From contig CACGWW010000001.1 in NCBI GenBank assembly GCA_902576905.1, forward strand, positions 113,501-177,500: a stretch of DNA of 64,000 nt, given 5' to 3'. Each line of letters starts with the position of its first letter. The first letter of the stretch is position 1. The stretch comes from an uncultured Alphaproteobacteria bacterium (GTDB lineage: Bacteria; Pseudomonadota; Alphaproteobacteria; Rhodobacterales; Rhodobacteraceae). Made by a program: the position numbers and the translations under genes. Below, in pieces: positions 37,377-46,339 of this stretch. The notes below the pieces were generated by a model. The model saw only the letters and a program-made list of their open reading frames with translations. It searched no databases and was not told where the DNA came from.

Positions 37377-38519
37377 ATGAAGAACCCATTTGACACACCA
37401 GAGAGAGAAGAATTCAGAGCCCAGCTAAAAGCGTTTGTTGATAAAGAAATCAAGCCATATGTCAACGATTGGGATGAGGAGGGAAAGATACCTTGGGATC
37501 TTCATCAGAAAGCTGGCGCGCTAGGTGTCTGGGGTTTTGGAATTGATGAAAAGTATGGTGGATTAGGAGAAGACGATAATTTCCTAAGAGCAATATACAA
37601 TGAAGAATTTGCGAAATGCGGAGCTGGAGGAGTTGGCGCAGCCATGGGTGGGCGAATGATTTCACTTGAACCGATACAAAGACTGTGTTCATCGGAAATA
37701 AAAGATAGAGTTCTTAAAGATATAGTCACTGGGAAAAAAGGCTCAAGCTTGGGAATAACCGAGCCGGGTGGGGGCTCAGATGTTGCAAATATGAAAACGT
37801 CAGCAAAAAGAGACGGGAACCATTTTGTTATTAATGGAAGCAAGACTTTTATAACGGGAGCAATGACATCTGACTATTTTGTTGTCGGAGCTAGAACTGG
37901 TGGATCGGGATTGAAAGGAATTTCTCTTTTTTTCGTGGAGGCCGACAGGGATGGCTTTTCAAGGGTACCACTTGATAAAAAAATGGGTTGGTGGTGCTCT
38001 GATCAGGCAACCTTGTACTTTGATAATGTCAGAGTGCCTGCTGAAAATATGATGGGGGAAGAGGACAAGGGCTTCATACAAATAATGGAGAATTTCAATA
38101 TAGAGAGAATGTGCATGTGCGCTAGTTCTTTAGGGATGATGAAAGTCTGCCTTGAGGAAAGCATAGAATGGGCAAAGACTAGAGAGACTTTTGGAAAACC
38201 CCTAATTCAGCATCAAGTTATACGTCATAAGCTAGCAAACATGTCCTCGAAAATTGATGCTCTTGAAGCGTTAGTTAATAATATTTGCTGGAATATGAAT
38301 AATGGAGAAGTTCCGGTCGCAGAAATCTCGAAGGCAAAGTTTTTTGCTACTAAAGAGCTTGAGTATTGCTCAAGTGAGGCAATGCAAATAATGGGTGGAG
38401 CTGGATATCTCAGAGGAAATCCAGTGGAAAGGATTTACCGTGAGGTGAAGGTCATGGCTATCGGAGGTGGTTCCGAAGAAATCATGAGAGATTTAGCTGT
38501 GCGACAAATGGGTTACTAA
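37377..38519 (+). CDS. Acyl-CoA dehydrogenase (AtuD-like)
   Basis: 380 residues from ATG 37377 with AGGAAAA upstream; an in-frame ATG at 37323 lies in the divergent leader and is unlikely. FAD segment SSLGITEPGGGSDVANMKT; NFNIERMCM places a glutamate at the isovaleryl-CoA-dehydrogenase-type catalytic position, and the C-terminus has IGGGSEEIMRDLA. That Glu position fits branched substrates such as citronellyl- or isovaleryl-CoA. Divergent from the AtuA-like operon, 82 bases apart, and likely part of the same pathway. Confidence 0.85.
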   Translation: MKNPFDTPEREEFRAQLKAFVDKEIKPYVNDWDEEGKIPWDLHQKAGALGVWGFGIDEKYGGLGEDDNFLRAIYNEEFAKCGAGGVGAAMGGRMISLEPIQRLCSSEIKDRVLKDIVTGKKGSSLGITEPGGGSDVANMKTSAKRDGNHFVINGSKTFITGAMTSDYFVVGARTGGSGLKGISLFFVEADRDGFSRVPLDKKMGWWCSDQATLYFDNVRVPAENMMGEEDKGFIQIMENFNIERMCMCASSLGMMKVCLEESIEWAKTRETFGKPLIQHQVIRHKLANMSSKIDALEALVNNICWNMNNGEVPVAEISKAKFFATKELEYCSSEAMQIMGGAGYLRGNPVERIYREVKVMAIGGGSEEIMRDLAVRQMGY

Positions 38520-38542
38520 CAGTTCTATTGGTTATATTAAAA

Positions 38543-39529
38543 CTACTCAGTAGTTAAAACGATTTTTCCCACTGCTTGCCGGTTCATAAGTTTTCTGAGA
38601 GCAACAGCAGCTTCTTCTAATGGATATACGTCTGAAACTAAAGGATCAATATCACCGTTATTAAACCACTCAAATAGTTGCTGAAAGTTAGCAAGCTCCT
38701 CTTTTGACTCTCTTACTCTAAAAGAACCCCAGAAAACCCCTACAATTGCACAACCTTTAAGTAGAGGCAAATTCATAGGAACCCTAGGTATCTTATCGTC
38801 TCCACCAGCAAAACCAATGACTAAAGCACGACCATTCCACCTAATAGACCTTAGTGCTGGTTCGAATAGATCAGCTCCAACCGGATCATACAAAACATCA
38901 TACGACTCCTTTTGCCCAGTTATTTCTTTGAGTCGTTCTCTCAGATCATCTTTTCCATAATTAATTAAATGATCCGCTCCAGCCTTCTTCACTGCTTCTA
39001 GCTTTTCATCCGTACTTGCAGCCCCTATTACAGTAGCGCCCATTGCTTTACCTATCTCTACTGCAGAGATGCCCACTCCTCCAGCTGCTCCGAGCACCAA
39101 CAGAGTTTCGCCTTTCTGTAATGACGCTCTTTGTTTAAGCGCATGCATCGAAGTGCCGTAGGTAATCTGAATGCCAGAGGCAACAACGCCACTCATTTTT
39201 TCTGGCCTTTTCATTAACATCTCGGTGCCCACAACAAGTTTTTCTGCAAAGCCTCCGTGTATGGTAGTCGTCATTACTTTGTCACCAACTACAAAATTTT
39301 TTACTCCTTCTCCCACTTCCTCAACAATACCGGCAACCTCGCCACCTGGTGAGAAAGGCAGATCTGGTTTAAATTGATATTTATTATTAATAATTAGAGT
39401 ATCAGGAAAATTTACACCGCACGCCTCTACTTTAAGCTTCACCTGATTGGCGCCGGTAACTGGTTCCTCAACTTCTTTAACTTCCAAATCTTCTGGCGAC
39501 CCAAACTTAGAACAAATTACCGCTCTCAT
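38543..39529 (-). CDS. NADPH:quinone oxidoreductase family protein
   Basis: Zinc-independent medium-chain dehydrogenase/reductase, 328 residues from ATG 39529, which has GGGAGAG just upstream (an earlier in-frame ATG lacks this). RAVICSKFGSPEDL at the start, NFPDTLIINNKYQFKPDLPF, and the NADPH motif LGAAGGVGISAVEIGKAMGA. A second member of this family lies at 26399. Could act on enoyl or quinone substrates in the surrounding acyl-CoA catabolism; substrate unknown. Confidence 0.88.
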   Translation of the reverse strand: MRAVICSKFGSPEDLEVKEVEEPVTGANQVKLKVEACGVNFPDTLIINNKYQFKPDLPFSPGGEVAGIVEEVGEGVKNFVVGDKVMTTTIHGGFAEKLVVGTEMLMKRPEKMSGVVASGIQITYGTSMHALKQRASLQKGETLLVLGAAGGVGISAVEIGKAMGATVIGAASTDEKLEAVKKAGADHLINYGKDDLRERLKEITGQKESYDVLYDPVGADLFEPALRSIRWNGRALVIGFAGGDDKIPRVPMNLPLLKGCAIVGVFWGSFRVRESKEELANFQQLFEWFNNGDIDPLVSDVYPLEEAAVALRKLMNRQAVGKIVLTTE

Positions 39530-39569
39530 AATACTCTCCCTAATTAACTTTAATAATTTTTCCAATCTC

Positions 39570-39597
39570 TTGACTAGAGACTTTCCAGATGTATCAT
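39570..39597 (+). promoter_or_regulatory. Candidate sigma70-type promoter for the fad-tup operon
   Basis: TTGACT (39570-39575), a 16-base spacer, and TATCAT (39592-39597) lie in the divergent gap, about 65 bases before the ATG at 39662. Five of six bases match consensus in each hexamer counted loosely; activity is inferred only. Confidence 0.4.
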
Positions 39598-39661
39598 TTC
39601 ACTAGATTTCTTATTTTTCAACACTATTCTATATGTGTGTAACATCGTCAGGGGGGAATTT

Positions 39662-41758
39662 ATGACAAAAACAGCGCATTTATCAAAAGAAAATGAAATA
39701 GCTTTCATAGCTCTATCTAACCCTCCTATGAATGCTCTGAGCCAAGGTGTAAGAGCTGGTTTAAGAAAGAGTGTTGAAGAAGCATTAAGTGATAACACGA
39801 TAAAAGCAATTGTCATTCATGGTGATGGAAATGTGTTTTCAGCAGGTGCTGATATTTCAGAATTTCATCTGCCTGCCATAGAACCCCATTTACCTGATGT
39901 ATGTGATTTAATTGAACAAAGCGAGAAACCCGTAATCTGTGCAATTCATGGGTTCGCTCTGGGTGGTGCTTTTGAGATTGCTTTATCAACCCACTTTAGA
40001 ATAGCAATTAAAGATGCTTCAGTTGGACTTCCAGAAGTACATTTAGGCTTGCTGCCAGGATCTGCCGGAACGCAAAGAACGCCTAGGTTAGTGGGAGTAA
40101 AAAATGCAATTGATATCATGACAACAGGGAAACCTGTTAAAGCGGAAAAAGCACTCGCAATTGGTGCAATTGACGAAATCGTTGATGACCTCAAGAGCGG
40201 TGCTATCGCTTTCGCAAATAAAGTCATTGAAAATGCTACCCCTTTAAAAAGAGTGAGTAAAAGTGAAGAAAGAGTTGAGAACAATTCCGAGAACTTAGAA
40301 GTAATCGCACAAGAAAGGGAAAAGTGGAAAAAAAATAGTCCTCACCTAAATGCTCCACAGAAAATTATTGACTGCGTAGAGCAAGCAGTATTGCTCGATT
40401 ACGCAGGTGGTATGAACTTCGAGCAAAAGACCTTTCAGGGGTTAATGGATAGCGACCAGAGTAAAAGCCTTATCCACGCCTTTTTTGCTGAAAGAAAGAG
40501 CAATAAAATCCCTGAGTTAGAACGAGGTGCAAAACCCCGACCTATATCGAAACTAGGTGTTATTGGTGGGGGTACTATGGGATCAGGTATCACGATCGCT
40601 GCACTAAACTCAGGTCTACCTGTTACCATGGTAGAAAGGGATCAAGAGAGTCTCGAGCGAGGTATTGAGAATGTAAAGAAGGTGTATAGGCGTGACGTAG
40701 AAAAAGGAAGATTGTCCCAAGAGAAAGCGGATAAGATTTTATCTAACTACTCCACATCAACTCATCTAAAAGACCTCTCGGATAAGGACATGATAATTGA
40801 AGCTGTATTTGAAGAACTTGAAGTTAAGAAAAGTGTCTTTTCACAACTTAATGATATCGCAAAAGAGGGAGCCGTGTTGGCATCAAATACCTCATATCTA
40901 GATATAGACAAAATTGCCTCGGCGACAGATAGAGTTGGTGATGTGATTGGTCTTCATTTCTTTTCTCCAGCAAACATTATGCGTCTGTTAGAGATAGTTG
41001 TTCCAACTAATGTGAAAGACGATGTTGTGGCTACTGGTTTTCAACTAGCAAAAATTCTTAAGAAGGTGCCAGTGCGAGCAGGCAACTGTGACGGGTTTAT
41101 CGGGAACCGGGTGCTTGAAAACTACGCAAAGGCAGCAAACTACATGATGGAAGATGGCACCTCACCATATGATATAGATAAAGCGATAGTAGAATTCGGA
41201 TACCCTATGGGGCCTTTTCAAATGTTTGACCTAGCAGGTGGAGATATAGGATGGGCTGATCGAAAACGTAAAGCTGCATTTAGATCAAATGAAGAACGAT
41301 ATGTTTCTATTGCTGACCGTATTTGTGAAAAGGGTTGGTTTGGACAAAAAACTGGACGCGGTTATTATAAATATACACCTGGAGCACGAAGAGGAGAGGA
41401 AGATCCTGAGGTTCTATCAATTATCCAAGAAGAAAGAAAAGTTAAGGGCATAGAAGCTAGGAGCCTATCCTCAGATGAAATAAGAAGACGCTACTTTGCA
41501 GCCATGGTTAACGAGGGTGCTAAAGTTTTAGAAGAAAAGATGGCCTTGAGACCATCCGACATAGATGTAACAAAACTATTCGGATATGGGTTCCCAAGAC
41601 ATATGGGAGGACCAATGAGATACGCAGATGTTTATGGCATTGAAAATATACTTAATGATTTAAAAGAATTTGAAAAAGAAGACCCCTACTTTTGGAAGCC
41701 GGCAGAACTAATCGTAAAGCTTGTAGAAGAAGGTAAGGATTTTAACAGCTTGAACTAA
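39662..41758 (+). CDS. Fused enoyl-CoA hydratase / 3-hydroxyacyl-CoA dehydrogenase (FadB/FadJ type)
   Basis: 698 residues from ATG 39662 behind a GGGGGG-rich Shine-Dalgarno. N-terminal crotonase domain (about 1-190) with SAGADISEF, GFALGGAFEIAL and LPEVHLGLLPGSAGTQR. NAD-binding domain from about residue 298 with KLGVIGGGTMGSGI, then HFFSPANIMRLLEIV and the GNCDGFIGNRVL segment; C-terminal 3HCDH domain with GYGFPRHMGGPM. Shorter than E. coli FadB and typical of alphaproteobacterial trifunctional-like alpha subunits. Starts a tight operon with two acyl-CoA dehydrogenases and tupBCA. Confidence 0.93.
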   Translation: MTKTAHLSKENEIAFIALSNPPMNALSQGVRAGLRKSVEEALSDNTIKAIVIHGDGNVFSAGADISEFHLPAIEPHLPDVCDLIEQSEKPVICAIHGFALGGAFEIALSTHFRIAIKDASVGLPEVHLGLLPGSAGTQRTPRLVGVKNAIDIMTTGKPVKAEKALAIGAIDEIVDDLKSGAIAFANKVIENATPLKRVSKSEERVENNSENLEVIAQEREKWKKNSPHLNAPQKIIDCVEQAVLLDYAGGMNFEQKTFQGLMDSDQSKSLIHAFFAERKSNKIPELERGAKPRPISKLGVIGGGTMGSGITIAALNSGLPVTMVERDQESLERGIENVKKVYRRDVEKGRLSQEKADKILSNYSTSTHLKDLSDKDMIIEAVFEELEVKKSVFSQLNDIAKEGAVLASNTSYLDIDKIASATDRVGDVIGLHFFSPANIMRLLEIVVPTNVKDDVVATGFQLAKILKKVPVRAGNCDGFIGNRVLENYAKAANYMMEDGTSPYDIDKAIVEFGYPMGPFQMFDLAGGDIGWADRKRKAAFRSNEERYVSIADRICEKGWFGQKTGRGYYKYTPGARRGEEDPEVLSIIQEERKVKGIEARSLSSDEIRRRYFAAMVNEGAKVLEEKMALRPSDIDVTKLFGYGFPRHMGGPMRYADVYGIENILNDLKEFEKEDPYFWKPAELIVKLVEEGKDFNSLN

Positions 41759-41770
41759 TTGGAGAAAAAA

Positions 41771-42967
41771 ATGGACTTAAATTTTACTAAAGAACAGGAA
41801 AATTTTCAAATTGAAGTACGTAGTTTTTTGAATGACAACTTAGAACCCCAAGTAGTTGAAAAGGTTAAAAATGGAATCCCTATCACTAAAGAGGACTCCG
41901 AAAGGTGGCATAAAAAGCTAAATGAAAAAGGTTGGCTAGCAGGCACATGGCCAAAACAGTATGGTGGCCAAGAATGGGATGTTGTTGAAAAATTCATTTT
42001 TGAAGAAGAGTGTGGTTCTGCAGGAGCACCTCGAATTGTACCATTCGGAGTTGGCATGCTCGCACCAGTTTTAATGAAATTTGGTTCTCAAGAACAAAGA
42101 GATTATTGGCTGCCTAGAATGCTGACCGGTGAAGACTGGTGGTGCCAAGGATACTCTGAGCCTGGCTCTGGTTCAGACTTAGCATCTTTAAAGACAAGTG
42201 CTGTGAGAGATGGTGACCATTACATCGTAAATGGTCAAAAAACTTGGACGACATTTGCACAACACGCCAATATGATCTTTTGCTTAGTTAGAACCTCAAA
42301 CGAGGGAAAACCACAAGAGGGAATATCATTTATTCTGATTGACATGAACTCTCCGGGAATCGAAGTAAGGCCTATTATTACATTAGACGGTAGTCATGAG
42401 GTTAACGAAATATTTTTTTCTGACGTAAAAGTTCCCGCAAAAAACCTTGTAGGGGAAGAAAATAAAGGGTGGACCTATGCCAAATATTTGCTGACTCATG
42501 AAAGAACTGGCAATGCAAATGTTGCAGTGTCAAAACGAAAAATCCAAAAGCTTAAGAAGTTGGCAGATGATGCAAAAAAGAATGAGCAACCATTGTCTAA
42601 CGACCCAATGTTCGCATCCAGATTAGCACAGATAGAAATTGATCTGCAAAATCTAGAAATAACAAATTTGAGGACACTGGCTTCTGTAGAAAATGGTGAG
42701 GCACCTGGGGCAGAGAGCTCCATAATAAAGATTTTAGGATCCGAGATAGAGCAAGATATAGATAACCTAACGAGAAAATCACTTGGGAAACGCGCTTTTG
42801 TTAATGAACCAGATGCACTTTCTGCAGGTTACAACGGAGCAGAAGTTTTTCCTAAGGCTGCTGCATACGCGTCAGGAAAGTATTTCAATCACCGAAAAAA
42901 ATCTATATATGCAGGGTCAAACGAAATCCAAAAGAATATCATTTCAAAACTAATGCTCAATTTATAG
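41771..42967 (+). CDS. Acyl-CoA dehydrogenase, catalytic partner of a pair
   Basis: 398 residues from ATG 41771 (GGAG eight bases upstream). KQYGGQEW, GYSEPGSGSDLASLKTSA for FAD/substrate, and C-terminal SIYAGSNEIQKNIISK. The canonical C-terminal glutamate is replaced by alanine in YAGSNEIQ, but E244 in LLTHERTGN sits at the isovaleryl-CoA-dehydrogenase-type position, so this subunit should be catalytic. The next gene encodes a second, probably non-catalytic, dehydrogenase, as in heteromeric alpha2beta2 enzymes of sterol or branched-chain degradation. Confidence 0.88.
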   Translation: MDLNFTKEQENFQIEVRSFLNDNLEPQVVEKVKNGIPITKEDSERWHKKLNEKGWLAGTWPKQYGGQEWDVVEKFIFEEECGSAGAPRIVPFGVGMLAPVLMKFGSQEQRDYWLPRMLTGEDWWCQGYSEPGSGSDLASLKTSAVRDGDHYIVNGQKTWTTFAQHANMIFCLVRTSNEGKPQEGISFILIDMNSPGIEVRPIITLDGSHEVNEIFFSDVKVPAKNLVGEENKGWTYAKYLLTHERTGNANVAVSKRKIQKLKKLADDAKKNEQPLSNDPMFASRLAQIEIDLQNLEITNLRTLASVENGEAPGAESSIIKILGSEIEQDIDNLTRKSLGKRAFVNEPDALSAGYNGAEVFPKAAAYASGKYFNHRKKSIYAGSNEIQKNIISKLMLNL

Positions 42968-42980
42968 GAAAGAGAAACTA

Positions 42981-44102
42981 ATGGATTTCAAACCGAGTCC
43001 TGAGAGACAAATTCTATTCGACACTCTTAAGAAATATTTCGAAAACGAATATAGTCTTTCTGATCGCAATATCGCAGCACATTCTGACCTTGGATATTCA
43101 AAAAAAGCTTGGGAAGCCATGAGAGACCTGGGGATTCTCGAATCTCTTATAGACCCAGAATTAGATGGGTTTGGGGGCACAGCACTAGATATTTCAACAG
43201 TTTTTGAAGCTTTGGGAAGAGGTCTCGTCGTAGAGCCTTTTCTAGAGGTCGGGATACTGGCTGCCAAAGTACTATCAAAAGGAAATGATGTTCAAAAATC
43301 GCTTGTTAAAAAGATTCTTAAAAACGAGTGTTTACCTATCTTAGCCCACAGTGAGACAGATACAGAGTACTCGAAAAGTTTTGTAGAAACGAAACTATCT
43401 GTAGAAGCTGATGGAAGTTATAAGATTTCTGGCTCGAAGCGAATGATAAAGCATGCAGCTGAGGCAACACACTTTTTGGTAAGCTGTAGAAATACCGGGG
43501 ATGCTTCTAGCGAAGAAGGTATTTCAATTGCTTGTATTCCAACTGATCGAGAAGGTATAAAAATTGATAGCTTCGCTACTATAGATGGAGGCCGAGTGTC
43601 TGATTTGACTTTTACAAGTGTAAGTATCTCATCAGAAGAACTGGTTGGTGAACTTGGAATGAGCTATTCAATAGTCTCCCATGCGATAGATACTGGTATT
43701 CTTGCAATTTGTTCCGAGGCCCTCGGTATTATGGAAAGAATAAAGGAATTAACTCTTGAATATCTTAAAACCAGAAAGCAATTTGGTGTGCCTATCGGTA
43801 AGTTCCAAGCTATTCAACATAGAATGGCACAGTTATTAGTTGAAATAGAGCAGGCTCGTTCTTCGGTTATTAATGCTACAATTTATTTTGACGACGAAAC
43901 AGAAAGAGAAAAAACAATTTCTGCGGCAAAATTTTCAATTGGAAAAATAGGAACTTTGGTAGCAGAGGAAAGTATTCAATTGCATGGTGGAATGGGAATG
44001 ACTTGGGAATATGACCTTGGTCATTACGCAAAGAGATTGGTCTTAATTGATCATGAATTTGGAGATGAAGACTTCCACTTACAAAAATATATATCGCTAT
44101 AA
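42981..44102 (+). CDS. Acyl-CoA dehydrogenase family protein, probable non-catalytic partner
   Basis: 373 residues. Fold markers: LGRGLVVEPFLEVGIL, TRKQFGVPIGKFQAIQHRMA and IQLHGGMGMTWEYDLGHY. No glutamate is seen at either usual catalytic site: the isovaleryl-type position reads AIDTGI and the C-terminal position reads IDHEFGDEDFH. With the preceding gene 13 bases upstream, this looks like the beta half of a heterotetrameric dehydrogenase. The pairing is inference from sequence and gene order. Confidence 0.85.
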   Translation: MDFKPSPERQILFDTLKKYFENEYSLSDRNIAAHSDLGYSKKAWEAMRDLGILESLIDPELDGFGGTALDISTVFEALGRGLVVEPFLEVGILAAKVLSKGNDVQKSLVKKILKNECLPILAHSETDTEYSKSFVETKLSVEADGSYKISGSKRMIKHAAEATHFLVSCRNTGDASSEEGISIACIPTDREGIKIDSFATIDGGRVSDLTFTSVSISSEELVGELGMSYSIVSHAIDTGILAICSEALGIMERIKELTLEYLKTRKQFGVPIGKFQAIQHRMAQLLVEIEQARSSVINATIYFDDETEREKTISAAKFSIGKIGTLVAEESIQLHGGMGMTWEYDLGHYAKRLVLIDHEFGDEDFHLQKYISL

Positions 44103-44105
44103 AAC

Positions 44106-44819
44106 GTGAATGATATATCAGAAGCTTTCGTTAGTTCTCTCGGTCTAATTTTATTTTTAGACGCTGAATTACTAGAGATTATACTTCTATCGTTCAGGAT
44201 AACATTCTATGCCGTACTGATTTCAAGCATACTTGGAATACCTCTTGGAGCATTTTTAGCAAGCACACATTTTAAATTCAGGAATTCCGTTGTTTCCATC
44301 CTTTTTGGAATGATGGGCTTACCTCCAGTAGTTGTTGGCTTATTTGTATATTTAATATTTTCTCGTTCAGGCTCGTTAGGATGGATGGGGCTCCTCTACT
44401 CACCAACGGTAATGATAATTGCTCAGGTAATCCTTATTTTACCCATTGTGTGTTGTCTAACGTTTCAAATAATTGAAAGCTTACATACCCGTTATCATGA
44501 GTTTTTCCGTTCATACAGGATAGCAAAGTTAAAATCCGTGATAACTTATATTGTTGATAGCAGGTTTGAACTTACAACTGTGGTACTTGCTGGTATTGGA
44601 CGCTCTATTTCTGAGGTTGGCGCAATCATAATTGTAGGAGGAAACATAGATCATATTACTCGGGTCATGACTACCGCTATTGCACTAGAAACCTCCAAGG
44701 GCAATCTTGATTTGGCTTTGGGTTTAGGAATTATTTTGTTAGCCACCGCAATAGTACTAAATGGTTTCATTTTGTTTTTGCGAGGAAAATATCTCAAAAC
44801 TCCCGGGAGTACCATTTGA
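44106..44819 (+). CDS. tupB: Tungstate/molybdate ABC transporter permease
   Basis: Inner-membrane permease of an ABC importer, 237 residues, several transmembrane helices and the binding-protein-dependent transport motif in ISEVGAIIIVGGNIDHITRVM, the EAA-type loop typical of TupB. LPPVVVGLFVYLIFSRSG is also characteristic. Starts at GTG three bases after the upstream dehydrogenase gene; no good Shine-Dalgarno, so it may depend on coupling. tupC starts within its stop (TGATG). Confidence 0.9.
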   Translation: MNDISEAFVSSLGLILFLDAELLEIILLSFRITFYAVLISSILGIPLGAFLASTHFKFRNSVVSILFGMMGLPPVVVGLFVYLIFSRSGSLGWMGLLYSPTVMIIAQVILILPIVCCLTFQIIESLHTRYHEFFRSYRIAKLKSVITYIVDSRFELTTVVLAGIGRSISEVGAIIIVGGNIDHITRVMTTAIALETSKGNLDLALGLGIILLATAIVLNGFILFLRGKYLKTPGSTI

Positions 44820-45520
44820 TGGCATCCCAAGATACTCAAATAAACATAAATGACCTTTCTTTTAATATTGAAGGAAAGACCCTTTTACATAATACCAATC
44901 TTTCTTTAAATGGAGATGGGATAACAGTTTTACTCGGCGCTAATGGAGCGGGTAAAACAATTTTTCTAAAGCTATTAACAGGACTTTTGACTCCATCTAG
45001 TGGATCCACAACTTTCCAGAGTGGAAATCTGTCAATTAAAACACGCGCTTTCGTATCTCAAGAGCCAGTTATACTGCGGAGAACAGTTTTAAAAAACATG
45101 CTATTTGTTTTGGAAAAAATAACATCTGAAAAAAGTACGCTCGCAAAAGAATTACTAAGTCTCATGGGATTAGATAAAAAAGAGAATCAGAACGCATTGA
45201 CTCTATCGGCTGGTGAAAAACAGAGATTATGTCTGGCACGAGCAATAATAACTGATCCTGAAATTTTATTATTAGATGAACCAACCGCCAATATTGAGCC
45301 AAACTCAACCACGTTAATTGAAAAATATCTTATTCAAAAAGTAAGATCATCTCGGAAGATATTCTTTGTTACTCATGATATAAATCAAGCTCGAAGATTA
45401 GCAGACGAAATTGTTTTCATTCACAATGGTAGAGTAATTGAACATTCGTCAGCTGAAAATTTCTTTGAAAATCCAAAAACCAGAGAAGCAAGAAAATACA
45501 TATCGGGAAAAATAAATTGA
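44819..45520 (+). CDS. tupC: Tungstate/molybdate ABC transporter ATP-binding protein
   Basis: ABC ATPase of 233 residues. Walker A LLGANGAGKTIF (about 38-49), signature LSAGEKQRLCLARAI, Walker B ILLLDEPTANIEP and H-loop FFVTHDI. Start taken at ATG 44819, sharing one base with the tupB stop; TTG 44816 is an alternative one codon earlier. Energises uptake through TupB with the periplasmic TupA. Confidence 0.9.
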   Translation: MASQDTQININDLSFNIEGKTLLHNTNLSLNGDGITVLLGANGAGKTIFLKLLTGLLTPSSGSTTFQSGNLSIKTRAFVSQEPVILRRTVLKNMLFVLEKITSEKSTLAKELLSLMGLDKKENQNALTLSAGEKQRLCLARAIITDPEILLLDEPTANIEPNSTTLIEKYLIQKVRSSRKIFFVTHDINQARRLADEIVFIHNGRVIEHSSAENFFENPKTREARKYISGKIN

Positions 45521-46326
45521 AAAATATCCTTTCACGCATCTTTTTGCTCTCAGTTTTTGTAGCTTTATCAAGCTCTAATGTTTTGGCGGATAATATTATT
45601 ATTCAATCATCTACTTCATTAAAAAATTCTGGATTTTATCGATACCTTGCTCCTATTTTAAAACAATATACGGGTGTTGAAATTAGGGTTGTCGCTGTTG
45701 GTACAGGACAGGCAATTAAAAATATGAAAAATTGTGATGGAGACGTTCTTATTACGCATTCCAAAAACGCAGAACTTGAGTTTTTAAAAACTGGTTATGG
45801 ATTAAAAAGGTTTGAGTTTATGTATAATAACTGGTTAATTGTTGGTCCCAGAAAAGCTAAAACAGAGATAAATATTAGGGGTAATGAAATAAGAGAAATA
45901 ATGGAAACAATTTATGATAAAAAAGAGAAATTCATTTCCCGTGGCGATAATTCTGGGACCCATATGAAGGAGTTGTCTCTTTGGAAAGAGCTAGCTCTTG
46001 TGCCTGAGGAGTTTCCAAAAACCTGGTATCTAGAAACCGGCTCTGGGCAAGGTGCTACTCTGATGATTGCAAAGGAACTTGGAGCATTTACTATAACTGA
46101 CACAGCAACATGGTATTCCTTTAAAAACAAAGGAGACTCAGAAATAGTTGGATATGATAATAAAGACTTAAATACTTATGCAATAACAACTGTAAACCCC
46201 GAGAAATGTAAAAACATTAAATCTAGTGCAGTTGAAAAAATTGTTACCTTCTTGAAATCTAACAATGGAAAGAATACCATTTCAAAATTTAGATTAAATA
46301 ACGCTAACGCGTTTTTTCCTATATAA
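45517..46326 (+). CDS. tupA: Tungstate/molybdate-binding periplasmic protein
   Basis: Solute-binding protein, 269 residues, with a clear signal peptide (hydrophobic core about 7-20, cleavage likely after VLA at 24). Ligand-binding signatures IIQSSTSLKNSGFY and VAVGTGQAI, then SRGDNSGTHMKEL and ETGSGQGATLMIAKEL, match TupA rather than ModA. TTG start overlapping the tupC stop as TTGA. The transporter could supply metal to the Cox-type molybdoenzyme about 10 kb away. Confidence 0.92.
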   Translation: MKNILSRIFLLSVFVALSSSNVLADNIIIQSSTSLKNSGFYRYLAPILKQYTGVEIRVVAVGTGQAIKNMKNCDGDVLITHSKNAELEFLKTGYGLKRFEFMYNNWLIVGPRKAKTEINIRGNEIREIMETIYDKKEKFISRGDNSGTHMKELSLWKELALVPEEFPKTWYLETGSGQGATLMIAKELGAFTITDTATWYSFKNKGDSEIVGYDNKDLNTYAITTVNPEKCKNIKSSAVEKIVTFLKSNNGKNTISKFRLNNANAFFPI

Positions 46327-46339
46327 ATCTAAACATTGT

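Noticed and set aside
38541..38555. Palindrome AACTACTCAGTAGTT between two convergent genes
   Set aside because: It overlaps the stop of the quinone oxidoreductase gene, has a one-base loop and no U-tract; probably chance.
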